Part shown: positions 1 through 4,986 of the stretch, piece after piece | How the letters are laid out: each line of letters opens with the position of its first letter | Numbering within the stretch: the stretch's first letter is position 1 | DNA from: WOZL01 sp041678645 | Lineage (GTDB): Bacteria > Patescibacteriota > Dojkabacteria > SC72 | Length of the DNA stretch: 5,627 bases | Direction of reading: 5' to 3' | Assembly (NCBI GenBank): GCA_041678645.1 | Contig: JBAYNT010000042.1 | Coordinates: forward strand, 1 to 5,627 | Notes under the pieces: model-generated | Seen by the model: the letters and a program-made list of their open reading frames with translations, nothing else | Databases searched by the model: none | What the model was told of the DNA's origin: nothing | Translations under genes and position numbers: made by a program

Positions 1-510
1 CTAACAGAGTTAATATCTGATTACACTGTCGCACTCGATCTCATTGACAGGGCAGATAGGCACAGTATCCCTACTCCATCTGACCCTAAAAAAACAGGAG
101 TTATAGATCTCAAATATGAAGATTTCGTAAGAGATATAGACGAGCTTAGAGAAGAGCTAGACTTAGGAGAGCTCTTTGCTCAAGATAACAATGATGGACT
201 TGAGTCTGTACTCAAATCCATTAACCAATCATACGATAACAAACCACTATACCCCACAGCAGAAAGCAAGGCAGCTAATCTCCTCTATCTCATCATTAAA
301 AACCATCCCTTTGTAGATGGTAATAAGAAGGTAGCCTCTTTTGCATTTGTAAGGTATTTAGACTTAAACGGCTTGCTATACAGAGAAGATGGAACTAAAA
401 GGATAGAGGGAAACACATTAGTAGCTACTGCTCTACTTCTTGCACAAAGTAATACCAAAGACAAAGATCTTATGATCTCCCTAGTAATGTATTTGATAAA
501 AATGGAGTAA
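1..510 (+). CDS. Fic/Doc-family protein, C-terminal part (5' end outside window)
   Basis: The frame is open from base 1 and ends at TAA 508-510, leaving 169 residues without a start. The signature HPFVDGNKK begins at residue 102 (base 304) and is followed by a hydrophobic helix. This matches the Fic/Doc active site, H-x-F-x-(D/E)-(G/A)-N-x-R. The Lys after Asn is the Doc-type state rather than the Gly of AMP-transferring Fic enzymes, so phosphotransfer (Doc phosphorylates EF-Tu) is a possible activity; this is family knowledge, not shown here. The usual Arg of N-K-R is Lys. The preceding helix (AESKAANLLYLIIKN) and the C-terminal region resemble, from memory, the Doc domain at the end of RhuM-type proteins, so a DNA-binding-like N-terminal region may lie to the left. 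No antitoxin is visible downstream; the next gene is a membrane protein. Fold assignment is firm, substrate unknown. Confidence 0.85.
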   Translation, partial: LTELISDYTVALDLIDRADRHSIPTPSDPKKTGVIDLKYEDFVRDIDELREELDLGELFAQDNNDGLESVLKSINQSYDNKPLYPTAESKAANLLYLIIKNHPFVDGNKKVASFAFVRYLDLNGLLYREDGTKRIEGNTLVATALLLAQSNTKDKDLMISLVMYLIKME

Positions 511-521
511 AAATTTAAATT
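493..521 (+). promoter_or_regulatory. Possible promoter for the membrane-protein gene
   Basis: A -35-like TTGATA (493-498) lies 17 bases before a -10-like TAAATT (516-521), inside the end of the Fic/Doc gene. Transcription would start near 527, only about 8 bases before the ATG at 535. Both boxes are imperfect and AT-rich DNA yields such matches by chance, so this is tentative. Confidence 0.3.
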
Positions 522-534
522 AGGTAGTAAAGCT

Positions 535-1059
535 ATGGAAGAAAACAAAGAAAAGAATACTAGATATATATTAATATTAGTAGCTCTTCTCCTTTTAACA
601 GCTCTATCTATATATCTTTTTTTTACAAAAAAAGAGCTTGATGAAAACAGTATAGGAGGGAACTCAGAACAAGCAGAGGAAGTATTAGATCAGACGGAAG
701 AAGGAACATCTGTAGGCAGTGAGATACTAATGTCTATAATAAGTCCTGAAGGAGAAAGTTTTGAAAAAGGGCAGGCCAGAATGTGGGAGGCACAACTAGA
801 TGGTATAGAAGCTGACAAATCTTTTAAAGCTACATGCCATTGGCAGTTCTATCTCAATGAAAATAATGAAGAGACCCTATATGAGGAAATGGAGAATAGT
901 TCAATTGTAGAAAAAGAAGATCCTACTCTGTGTGGTTTTACCTCAACCTTTATAGAAAGCAGGGGGAAACTTAGAGTTAAGCTTACTGCAGAAATCAGAA
1001 ATGGATATGGAGAAATACTAGAAATGCTCTCTACTGAAAGAAACTACACAGTACTTTAA
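535..1059 (+). CDS. Single-pass membrane protein with outer domain, unknown function
   Basis: I do not recognise this 174-residue protein. A short charged N-terminus (residues 1-10) precedes one hydrophobic helix (about 11-30), then Lys-Lys, which suggests an uncleaved signal anchor with the C-terminal part outside. Residues 34-62 are acidic and low in complexity, a likely linker. Residues 63-174 look like a compact beta-rich domain with alternating hydrophobic residues. It has two cysteines, C101 (in TCHWQF) and C133 (in LCGFTS), separated like a disulfide in an Ig-like fold; that reading is inference. No catalytic motif is visible. The ATG lies 24 bases after the Fic/Doc stop, with only a weak AGGT at 522-525 as a ribosome site. 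It is followed 17 bases later by an SDR gene, so co-transcription is likely. It could be a surface or envelope accessory protein. Confidence 0.75.
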   Translation: MEENKEKNTRYILILVALLLLTALSIYLFFTKKELDENSIGGNSEQAEEVLDQTEEGTSVGSEILMSIISPEGESFEKGQARMWEAQLDGIEADKSFKATCHWQFYLNENNEETLYEEMENSSIVEKEDPTLCGFTSTFIESRGKLRVKLTAEIRNGYGEILEMLSTERNYTVL

Positions 1060-1076
1060 TCTTAAGACATTAAAAC

Positions 1077-2060
1077 ATGATAATTGTAACTGGTGCTTCT
1101 GGGCATATTGGGAATGTTCTAGTGCGACATTTGTTAAAAAAAGGTCTTGAGGTAGGGGTAACAGATCGTGATCCTGAAAACGATCCTGTACTAAAACCTT
1201 TAAATCTTAAAATGTACAAAGGAGATGTTAGAGACATAGATTTTCTTAGGAAGACCTTCAAAGATGCTGACGCTGTGATACATACAGCAGGAATAGTATC
1301 AATAACACCTTGGAAGAAGGAACTAATGCATGAGGTAAATGTAGAGGGAACTAAGAATGTAGTACAGGCCTGTATAGATTCAAAGGTAAAGCGATTGGTA
1401 TATACTAGCTCTGTTCATGCTCTCTATGAACCACCTAAGGGGAAATTCTTGATTGAGAAACTTGCTAAATCAGTAACTGATGTACTGGGAGAGTATGCTA
1501 AAACCAAGGTACTTGCTACAAGAGAAGTCCTAAAAGGTATAGAGAAAGGGTTAGATGCTGTAATTACATACCCATCAGGAGTTATCGGACCTTATGATTT
1601 CAAGCACTCCGAAATGGGAGAGATGATACATGATTACTCTAGTGGTCAGTATAAGTACTATGTAGATGGAGCGTATAATTTTGTAGATGTAAGAGATGTT
1701 GCAAATGGTATATATCTAGCTTTGACAAAGGGTAAGAAGGGAGAAGAATATATACTTGCTGGTAACAAAATTACAGTAAAAGAGCTTTTTAAGTTGATCT
1801 CTGAGATTACCAATATAGAAGAGCCTAAGTTTAAGATAGCTATGCCTTTTGCTAAATTTCTTGCACCGTTTGCATTGGTATATTACAAAGTAACTAAGAA
1901 AGTCCCTGTATTTACGCCCTACTCTCTTGCTGTACTAGAATCTAATGCGGATATCTCTAGTGAAAAAGCCGTTAAAGAGTTAGGATATTCTTACAGAAGT
2001 ATAAAGGAGTCAGTTAATGATACAATAGAGTGGAATAAGGGTAGTAAAGTAGATATTTAA
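1077..2060 (+). CDS. NAD(P)-dependent epimerase/dehydratase, extended SDR family
   Basis: This 327-residue Rossmann-fold oxidoreductase has the length usual for extended SDRs. It shows the dinucleotide-binding motif TGASGHIG (residues 5-12), GDVRD (49-53) contacting the adenine side, HTAG (69-72), NVEGT (88-92), the active-site serine region YTSS (109-112) and the catalytic pair Tyr140/Lys144 in YAKTK. PSGVIGP (about 166-172) is the usual substrate-side loop. Overall it resembles the dihydroflavonol-4-reductase-like/NAD-dependent epimerase group, whose bacterial members act on sugars, sterol-like or carbonyl compounds. The substrate cannot be told from sequence. After the second strand comes VTDRD (28-32), which does not settle NADH versus NADPH. 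No signal peptide is seen, so it is cytosolic. It starts 17 bases after the membrane-protein stop and ends 18 bases before the peroxiredoxin, with no Shine-Dalgarno site, so it probably belongs to the same transcription unit. Confidence 0.93.
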   Translation: MIIVTGASGHIGNVLVRHLLKKGLEVGVTDRDPENDPVLKPLNLKMYKGDVRDIDFLRKTFKDADAVIHTAGIVSITPWKKELMHEVNVEGTKNVVQACIDSKVKRLVYTSSVHALYEPPKGKFLIEKLAKSVTDVLGEYAKTKVLATREVLKGIEKGLDAVITYPSGVIGPYDFKHSEMGEMIHDYSSGQYKYYVDGAYNFVDVRDVANGIYLALTKGKKGEEYILAGNKITVKELFKLISEITNIEEPKFKIAMPFAKFLAPFALVYYKVTKKVPVFTPYSLAVLESNADISSEKAVKELGYSYRSIKESVNDTIEWNKGSKVDI

Positions 2061-2078
2061 AATAAATAAATAATAATC

Positions 2079-2801
2079 ATGGAAGATACAGTACAAAAAG
2101 AGATTACTCCAATGCCAAGGATTGGAGAGAAAGCCCCAGAGTTTAAAGCAGTCACAACACAGGGAGACATAAATTTTCCCTCACAGTATAAAGGGAAATG
2201 GGTAATACTATTTAGTCATCCTGCAGACTTTACACCGGTATGTACATCTGAGTTTATGGCATTTGCTACTCTCGCAAAAGAGTTTAAAAATCTTAACTGT
2301 GAGTTAGTAGGTCTCTCTATAGATGGACTATATAGTCATATAGCTTGGTTAAGAACTATAAAAGAGAAGATTGAGTATAAGGGTATGAAGGATGTTGAGG
2401 TTAAATTCCCATTGATAGAAGATATTACAATGGAAGTAGCTAACAAGTATGGAATGATACAGCCTGGAGAGAGTAGTACAAAGGCAGTTAGAGCTGTATT
2501 TGTAATAGATCCTAAGGGGATAATTAGAACAATTCTTTACTATCCACTGAGTACAGGTAGAAACTTCGATGAGTTACTAAGAATATTAGTAGCATTACAA
2601 ACAGCAGATGCTTTCTCAGTAGCGACACCCGCTGATTGGAGACCGGGAGATGAGGTAATAGTACCTACTGCAGGCTCTTGTGGTGTAGCTAAGGAGCGTA
2701 TGGAGAGTAAGAAGGGTATGAAGTGCTATGATTGGTTCTTTTGCACTAAGAAGCTTACTAAGAAAGAAATCGACGAAAAGATTCATAGTAAGAAAAAGTA
2801 G
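2079..2801 (+). CDS. Peroxiredoxin, Prx6/archaeal thioredoxin-peroxidase type
   Basis: This 240-residue thiol peroxidase reduces hydrogen peroxide and organic hydroperoxides in the cytosol. The active-site motif P-x-x-x-T-x-x-C is P48...T52...C55 (HPADFTPVCTSEF), with peroxidatic Cys55 and the conserved Arg138 in KAVRAVFVIDP. The long C-terminal arm (about 175-240) with TPADWRPGDEVIVP is typical of the Prx6 branch. The arm carries C201, C216 and C222. The C216/C222 pair, spaced six residues as C-Y-D-W-F-F-C, matches the arrangement in archaeal enzymes such as Aeropyrum pernix thioredoxin peroxidase, where a C-terminal Cys resolves the sulfenic acid. A two-Cys mechanism is therefore likely, with C216 the best candidate resolver. 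The lysine-rich tail (KKLTKKEIDEKIHSKKK) is unremarkable. The ATG has no Shine-Dalgarno site. Met12 (base 2112) is an alternative start closer to the conserved PRIGEKAPEF. The SDR upstream may share the mRNA. Confidence 0.95.
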   Translation: MEDTVQKEITPMPRIGEKAPEFKAVTTQGDINFPSQYKGKWVILFSHPADFTPVCTSEFMAFATLAKEFKNLNCELVGLSIDGLYSHIAWLRTIKEKIEYKGMKDVEVKFPLIEDITMEVANKYGMIQPGESSTKAVRAVFVIDPKGIIRTILYYPLSTGRNFDELLRILVALQTADAFSVATPADWRPGDEVIVPTAGSCGVAKERMESKKGMKCYDWFFCTKKLTKKEIDEKIHSKKK

Positions 2802-2815
2802 AAATTGATTATTTT

Positions 2816-2842
2816 GGGGTGTAGTTCTTAGAGCTACACTCC
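2816..2842 (+). terminator. Hairpin downstream of the peroxiredoxin gene
   Basis: GGGGTGTAG (2816-2824) can pair with CTACACTCC (2834-2842) as a 9-bp stem with one G-U pair and a 9-base loop, 15 bases after the peroxiredoxin stop. Only three Ts follow (2843-2845), so as an intrinsic terminator it is weak. It is the most GC-rich helix in the gap and sits where a terminator would be expected. Confidence 0.4.
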
Positions 2843-2854
2843 TTTAGCTCTAAG
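2827..2854. repeat. Perfect 10-bp inverted repeat overlapping the first hairpin
   Basis: CTTAGAGCTA (2827-2836) and TAGCTCTAAG (2845-2854) are perfect reverse complements around an 8-base loop. The left arm uses bases needed by the 2816-2842 hairpin, so the two structures exclude each other. The repeat also covers the stop codon of the minus-strand sortase remnant, so it may be that gene's old 3' structure. No clear T-run follows on either strand. Confidence 0.45.
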
Positions 2855-2995
2855 TATTATTCTATCCTCATATGTCTTTATTTCCTTACTCCATTTACCA
2901 CCACAAGTGACTAGATTTAGTTGAACATCTATACCATCTATTCTTGAGTACATAAAGTCATACGCATCTTCTATTGCAACAAAGCAATATATACT
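2834..2995 (-). pseudogene. Sortase remnant, C-terminal 53 residues only
   Basis: Read on the minus strand, this stretch encodes 53 residues ending at TAG (2834-2836). It contains QLNLVTCGGKW at residues 25-35 and ends EDRIILRAKGV. This matches the sortase C-terminus: the strand carrying the catalytic Cys in (T/V)-T-C (Cys31 here, bases 2903-2905), then a loop, then the final strand, which normally supplies the catalytic Arg. R45 or R49 is the candidate. The GG after the Cys is typical of class E/F-like sortases. The preceding MYSRIDGIDVQLNL fits the usual approach strand. An in-frame TAG (2996-2998) sits directly upstream, and the next gene starts 17 bases further right on the other strand, so the N-terminal two thirds, including the catalytic His, are missing. 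No start codon suits a functional product. This is a decayed gene; a minus-strand small protein is much less likely. Confidence 0.75.
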
Positions 2996-3002
2996 CTACA
3001 AT
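2974..3002 (+). promoter_or_regulatory. Promoter of the lipid kinase gene, near-leaderless start
   Basis: TTGCAA (2974-2979), a 17-base spacer and TACAAT (2997-3002) make a good sigma-70-type promoter. Starting about 6-8 bases after the -10 box places transcription near 3008-3010, two to four bases before the ATG at 3012. The gene has no Shine-Dalgarno site, which fits a leaderless or nearly leaderless mRNA. An alternative -10, TATACT (2990-2995), lacks a good -35 and would still give a leader of only about 10 bases. The boxes lie over the broken 5' end of the sortase remnant. Confidence 0.6.
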
Positions 3003-3011
3003 CTCTAATAC

Positions 3012-3407
3012 ATGAAAAAAACATTTAGGACACCTACTACCTTCTCTCAAAGTAGTAGACATGCTATCAAAGGTATAAAACTAATCATAGAAAATGAAAG
3101 AAACTTCAGGATACAGTTCCTAGTAGCTATAATTGTAATTACAATATCTATACTGCTTCAGATAACCCATACCCATTGGATAGCAGTAGGACTACTTATC
3201 TCCTTAGTTTTAGTAACAGAAGCATTTAACAGTGTAATAGAAGCAGTATGTGACACCATATCCAAAGAGTACAGATTAAACATTAAATATGCTAAAGATG
3301 TAGCTGCAGGAGCAGTACTAGTAAGTGCAATACTCTCTGTAATACTAGGATTTATTATCTTTGCCCCCTACCTCGTACCTATAGTTGAGGAATTATTAAA
3401 TAAATAG
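3012..3407 (+). CDS. dgkA: Diacylglycerol/undecaprenol kinase family membrane protein
   Basis: This 131-residue integral membrane kinase belongs to the DgkA family (prokaryotic diacylglycerol kinase, about 120-130 residues). It transfers phosphate from ATP to a lipid alcohol; Gram-positive members act mainly on undecaprenol, regenerating the lipid carrier for cell-wall synthesis. Conserved features are the N-terminal amphipathic region with ENERNFRIQ (27-35), EAFNSVIEAVCD (70-81) containing the key E70, N73, E77 and D81, and AKDVAAGAVL (94-103) with K95 and D96. Three membrane helices are seen at about 36-51, 55-72 and 98-122, the normal topology. The first-choice lipid is inferred, not visible. 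Starting at 3012 gives the typical N-terminus. The gene lies 210 bases after the peroxiredoxin, with its own promoter. Envelope work fits the nearby surface-protein gene and sortase remnant. Confidence 0.93.
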   Translation: MKKTFRTPTTFSQSSRHAIKGIKLIIENERNFRIQFLVAIIVITISILLQITHTHWIAVGLLISLVLVTEAFNSVIEAVCDTISKEYRLNIKYAKDVAAGAVLVSAILSVILGFIIFAPYLVPIVEELLNK

Positions 3408-3426
3408 CACTTTTCTTGCTATTTAT
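3400..3426. repeat. AT-rich hairpin at the end of the lipid kinase gene
   Basis: ATAAATAGCA (3400-3409) and TGCTATTTAT (3417-3426) form a perfect 10-bp stem with a 7-base loop that spans the kinase stop codon (3405-3407). No T-run follows on the plus strand, so it is a poor classical terminator, though it could protect the 3' end. Its right arm contains most of the proposed -35 box of the next gene. Confidence 0.4.
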
Positions 3427-3444
3427 AACCCAACGCCGTATAGT
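3416..3444 (+). promoter_or_regulatory. Promoter of the zinc-ribbon gene
   Basis: TTGCTA (3416-3421) and TATAGT (3439-3444), 17 bases apart, predict transcription from about 3451, leaving a leader of roughly 29 bases before the ATG at 3480. Only GAAAG directly against the start resembles a ribosome site, and it is too close to be a normal Shine-Dalgarno. Confidence 0.5.
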
Positions 3445-3479
3445 AAAGAGTCCTAATTATATTTTAACAGTAACGAAAG

Positions 3480-3887
3480 ATGAAGAGATTTAGTAAAGGA
3501 AGAGATGATCGAAAAACAGAAATGTTTGATGCAGTATGCTCTGATTGTGGAGCAAAATGCCAAGTACCATTCAAACCAACAGGAAGCAAACCAATATATT
3601 GTAGTAAATGCTTTGAGAAGTATGACGACAAGGACTCCTCAGAAAGAAGACCTCGAAGAGATTACAGAGGATCAGAAGACAGACAGATGTTTAGTGCAGT
3701 ATGTGATAAGTGTGGTAAGGATTGTAAAGTGCCTTTTAGACCAAGTCCTGACAAACCTATATATTGTAGTGACTGTTTCGAGAAAACTAACGCTAAAGGA
3801 AACGATAATGCTGCCCTACTAGAGAGTATTAATGCTAAGTTAGATTACATAGTTGAAACTCTAAAGTACGGTAAAGACAAATATTAA
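3480..3887 (+). CDS. Tandem CxxC-x17-CxxC zinc-ribbon protein
   Basis: This 135-residue protein has two copies of a cysteine module. In the first, C20-x2-C23, 17 residues, then C41-x2-C44; in the second, C75-x2-C78, 17 residues, then C96-x2-C99. Each copy also has a fifth Cys (C27, C82) and the core VPF(K/R)P...KPIYCS.CFEK. This is the CxxC-x17-CxxC domain family, small treble-clef or ribbon-like zinc binders found in many uncultured bacteria and archaea; their role is unknown, with nucleic-acid binding a common guess. The linker (51-68) is rich in Arg and Asp/Glu, and the N-terminus is basic (KRFSKGRDDRK). The C-terminal 108-130 segment (ALLESINAKLDYIVETL) is a likely amphipathic helix, suitable for self-association. 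The gene is cytosolic, has its own promoter, and converges on prs with a 3-base gap. Zinc binding is inferred from the motif. Confidence 0.85.
   Translation: MKRFSKGRDDRKTEMFDAVCSDCGAKCQVPFKPTGSKPIYCSKCFEKYDDKDSSERRPRRDYRGSEDRQMFSAVCDKCGKDCKVPFRPSPDKPIYCSDCFEKTNAKGNDNAALLESINAKLDYIVETLKYGKDKY
3522..3785 (+). repeat. Internal duplication of the zinc-ribbon module
   Basis: Bases 3522-3620 and 3687-3785 encode two versions of one module (residues 15-47 and 70-102), offset by exactly 165 bases (55 codons). The protein copies share the cysteine frame, MF.AVC at the front and KPIYCS.CFEK at the end. At DNA level they have drifted, with many third-position and some codon changes, so the duplication is not recent. 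Confidence 0.8.
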
Positions 3888-3890
3888 TAC

Positions 3891-4901
3891 CTATTCTAAT
3901 ATTGACCCAATAGATTTTCTGCTATTAATCCTATAAATGACCTCTGCAAAATAATCTGCTACTGACAGTTCCTTAAACCACTTATTTGCTTTAAGAAATT
4001 CCTTTGTATGGTATGTGGCATCCGTACCTATTACTAAGTCCAAGACACCATCTTCAGAGAGCTTACTGAATTTCTCTTCTGCACTTCCATTGAAAAGAGC
4101 TAATGTGCAAAGAGCTATTATATGTTTTGCCCCTAGCTTCTTTGTTTTTTCTATGGTCTTTATCAAGGTGCCTCCAGTGTCTATCATATCATCGATAATA
4201 TATACATTCTTGCCTTTTATATCACCCAATACTTCGACACTTTCAACACAGTTAGGTTTTCTGTAATCCCTTCTTTTATATGAGAAGGCTATATCTGTTA
4301 AAAGCTTCTGGGCATAAAAATTGGCCCTTTTAGCTCCTCCTAAATCGGTAGGCATAATTACACTGTTTCCTGGATTTTTTATAACTTTTTCAAGATAAGG
4401 TATTAATACATAACCACCTCTTAAATTATCTATCTTTGCTCTTCTAAAGAATCCCTGTATAGCGCTGTTGTGCAAATCTATGGCAATTAAATGATCAACG
4501 CCCATTTCACCTTCCAGCTCCCATGCTACTCTTGCAGCGGTTATCCCGTCTCTTCCTCCCTGTTTATCTTGTCTAGCATATGGGTATGAGGGTATTACAG
4601 CAGTAATCCTTTCTGCATCGCATCTTCTACAGGCATCAATAGTTGTGTATAGGGCTCTAAGGTTTTCATCTACAGACATTCCCTCTGTTCTGTTTTCTGT
4701 ATCTTGTATTATATATACCTCTCTACCTCTAATACTTTCCTCAACCACAGTTTTTATCTCACTGTTTGCAAATTGCACCTGTTGAGATTTTACAAGATGG
4801 ACTTTTCTAGTAGTCCTCTTAGAGAGACTTTTTACAATTTTTTTAGCTAAAGGTAAGCCTGATTGGCAAGATATTATAGATAATGGTGCCCTTGGAATCA
4901 T
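3891..4901 (-). CDS. prs: Ribose-phosphate pyrophosphokinase (PRPP synthase)
   Basis: The 336-residue enzyme makes PRPP from ribose 5-phosphate and ATP, the entry metabolite for purine, pyrimidine, NAD, His and Trp synthesis; it acts in the cytosol, usually as a hexamer. Visible motifs are FANSEIKTVVEESIRG (44-59), ITAVIPSYPYARQDK (99-113) for ATP binding, DLHNSAIQGFF (142-152) with metal-binding His144, PTDLGGAKRA (184-193), the flexible-loop basic residues YKRRD (208-212) and the PRPP loop VYIIDDMIDTGGT (233-245). The C-terminus LSVADYFAEVIYRINSRKSI matches standard enzymes. It is about 20 residues longer than the usual 315, with a longer N-terminus and small insertions. The segment after YARQDK reads QGGRDGITAAR, less basic than the classical RKxRxxxPIT, a divergent ATP-site feature. 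The ATG at 4901 has the best ribosome site in the window (AGAGAGA at 4908-4914, 7-base spacing). Confidence 0.96.
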   Translation of the reverse strand: MIPRAPLSIISCQSGLPLAKKIVKSLSKRTTRKVHLVKSQQVQFANSEIKTVVEESIRGREVYIIQDTENRTEGMSVDENLRALYTTIDACRRCDAERITAVIPSYPYARQDKQGGRDGITAARVAWELEGEMGVDHLIAIDLHNSAIQGFFRRAKIDNLRGGYVLIPYLEKVIKNPGNSVIMPTDLGGAKRANFYAQKLLTDIAFSYKRRDYRKPNCVESVEVLGDIKGKNVYIIDDMIDTGGTLIKTIEKTKKLGAKHIIALCTLALFNGSAEEKFSKLSEDGVLDLVIGTDATYHTKEFLKANKWFKELSVADYFAEVIYRINSRKSIGSILE

Positions 4902-4932
4902 AGTATTTCTCTCTGATAAGATATCAACCTAT

Positions 4933-4961
4933 ATACTAGATCAATTTAAACCGTTTGTAAA
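4933..4961 (-). promoter_or_regulatory. Promoter of prs
   Basis: On the minus strand TTTACA (4956-4961) and TAGTAT (4933-4938) are separated by 17 bases. Transcription would start near 4926, giving a leader of about 25 bases that contains the purine-rich ribosome site. The -35 box overlaps the small hairpin behind the FN3 gene, so readthrough and initiation may compete here. Confidence 0.5.
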
Positions 4962-4965
4962 ACGG
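4951..4965 (-). terminator. Small hairpin after the FN3 surface-protein gene
   Basis: Read on the minus strand, CCGTTT, a 3-base loop and AAACGG form a 6-bp stem followed by TTTAAATT. It lies about 20 bases beyond the stop of the FN3 gene and just before the prs promoter, the right place for a terminator. The stem is short and the T-run broken, so confidence is low. Confidence 0.35.
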
Positions 4966-4986
4966 ATAAAAGCTCTGAGTATTTCA

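Noticed and set aside
285..548. Open frame of 87 codons on the minus strand
   Set aside because: It lies antisense to the Fic/Doc active-site region, which has clear family motifs; its translation shows no recognisable pattern.
1070..1261. Minus-strand frame of 63 codons at the start of the SDR gene
   Set aside because: It is antisense to the well-supported Rossmann motif region and has no features of its own.
2802..3011. Riboswitch or small RNA in the gap before the lipid kinase gene
   Set aside because: The gap is better explained by the sortase remnant, two overlapping hairpins and a promoter whose start leaves almost no leader.
3505..3822. Plus-strand frame of 105 codons inside the zinc-ribbon gene
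   Set aside because: It is the shifted frame of the tandem cysteine modules; the real frame keeps the CxxC-x17-CxxC pattern, this one has no consistent motif.
3880..3903. Bidirectional terminator between the convergent genes
   Set aside because: The inverted repeat is only 7 bp of pure A/T with a 10-base loop, which is easily met by chance in this composition.
4015..4266. Plus-strand frame of 83 codons inside prs
   Set aside because: It is antisense to the PRPP-binding loop region of prs, which is strongly supported.
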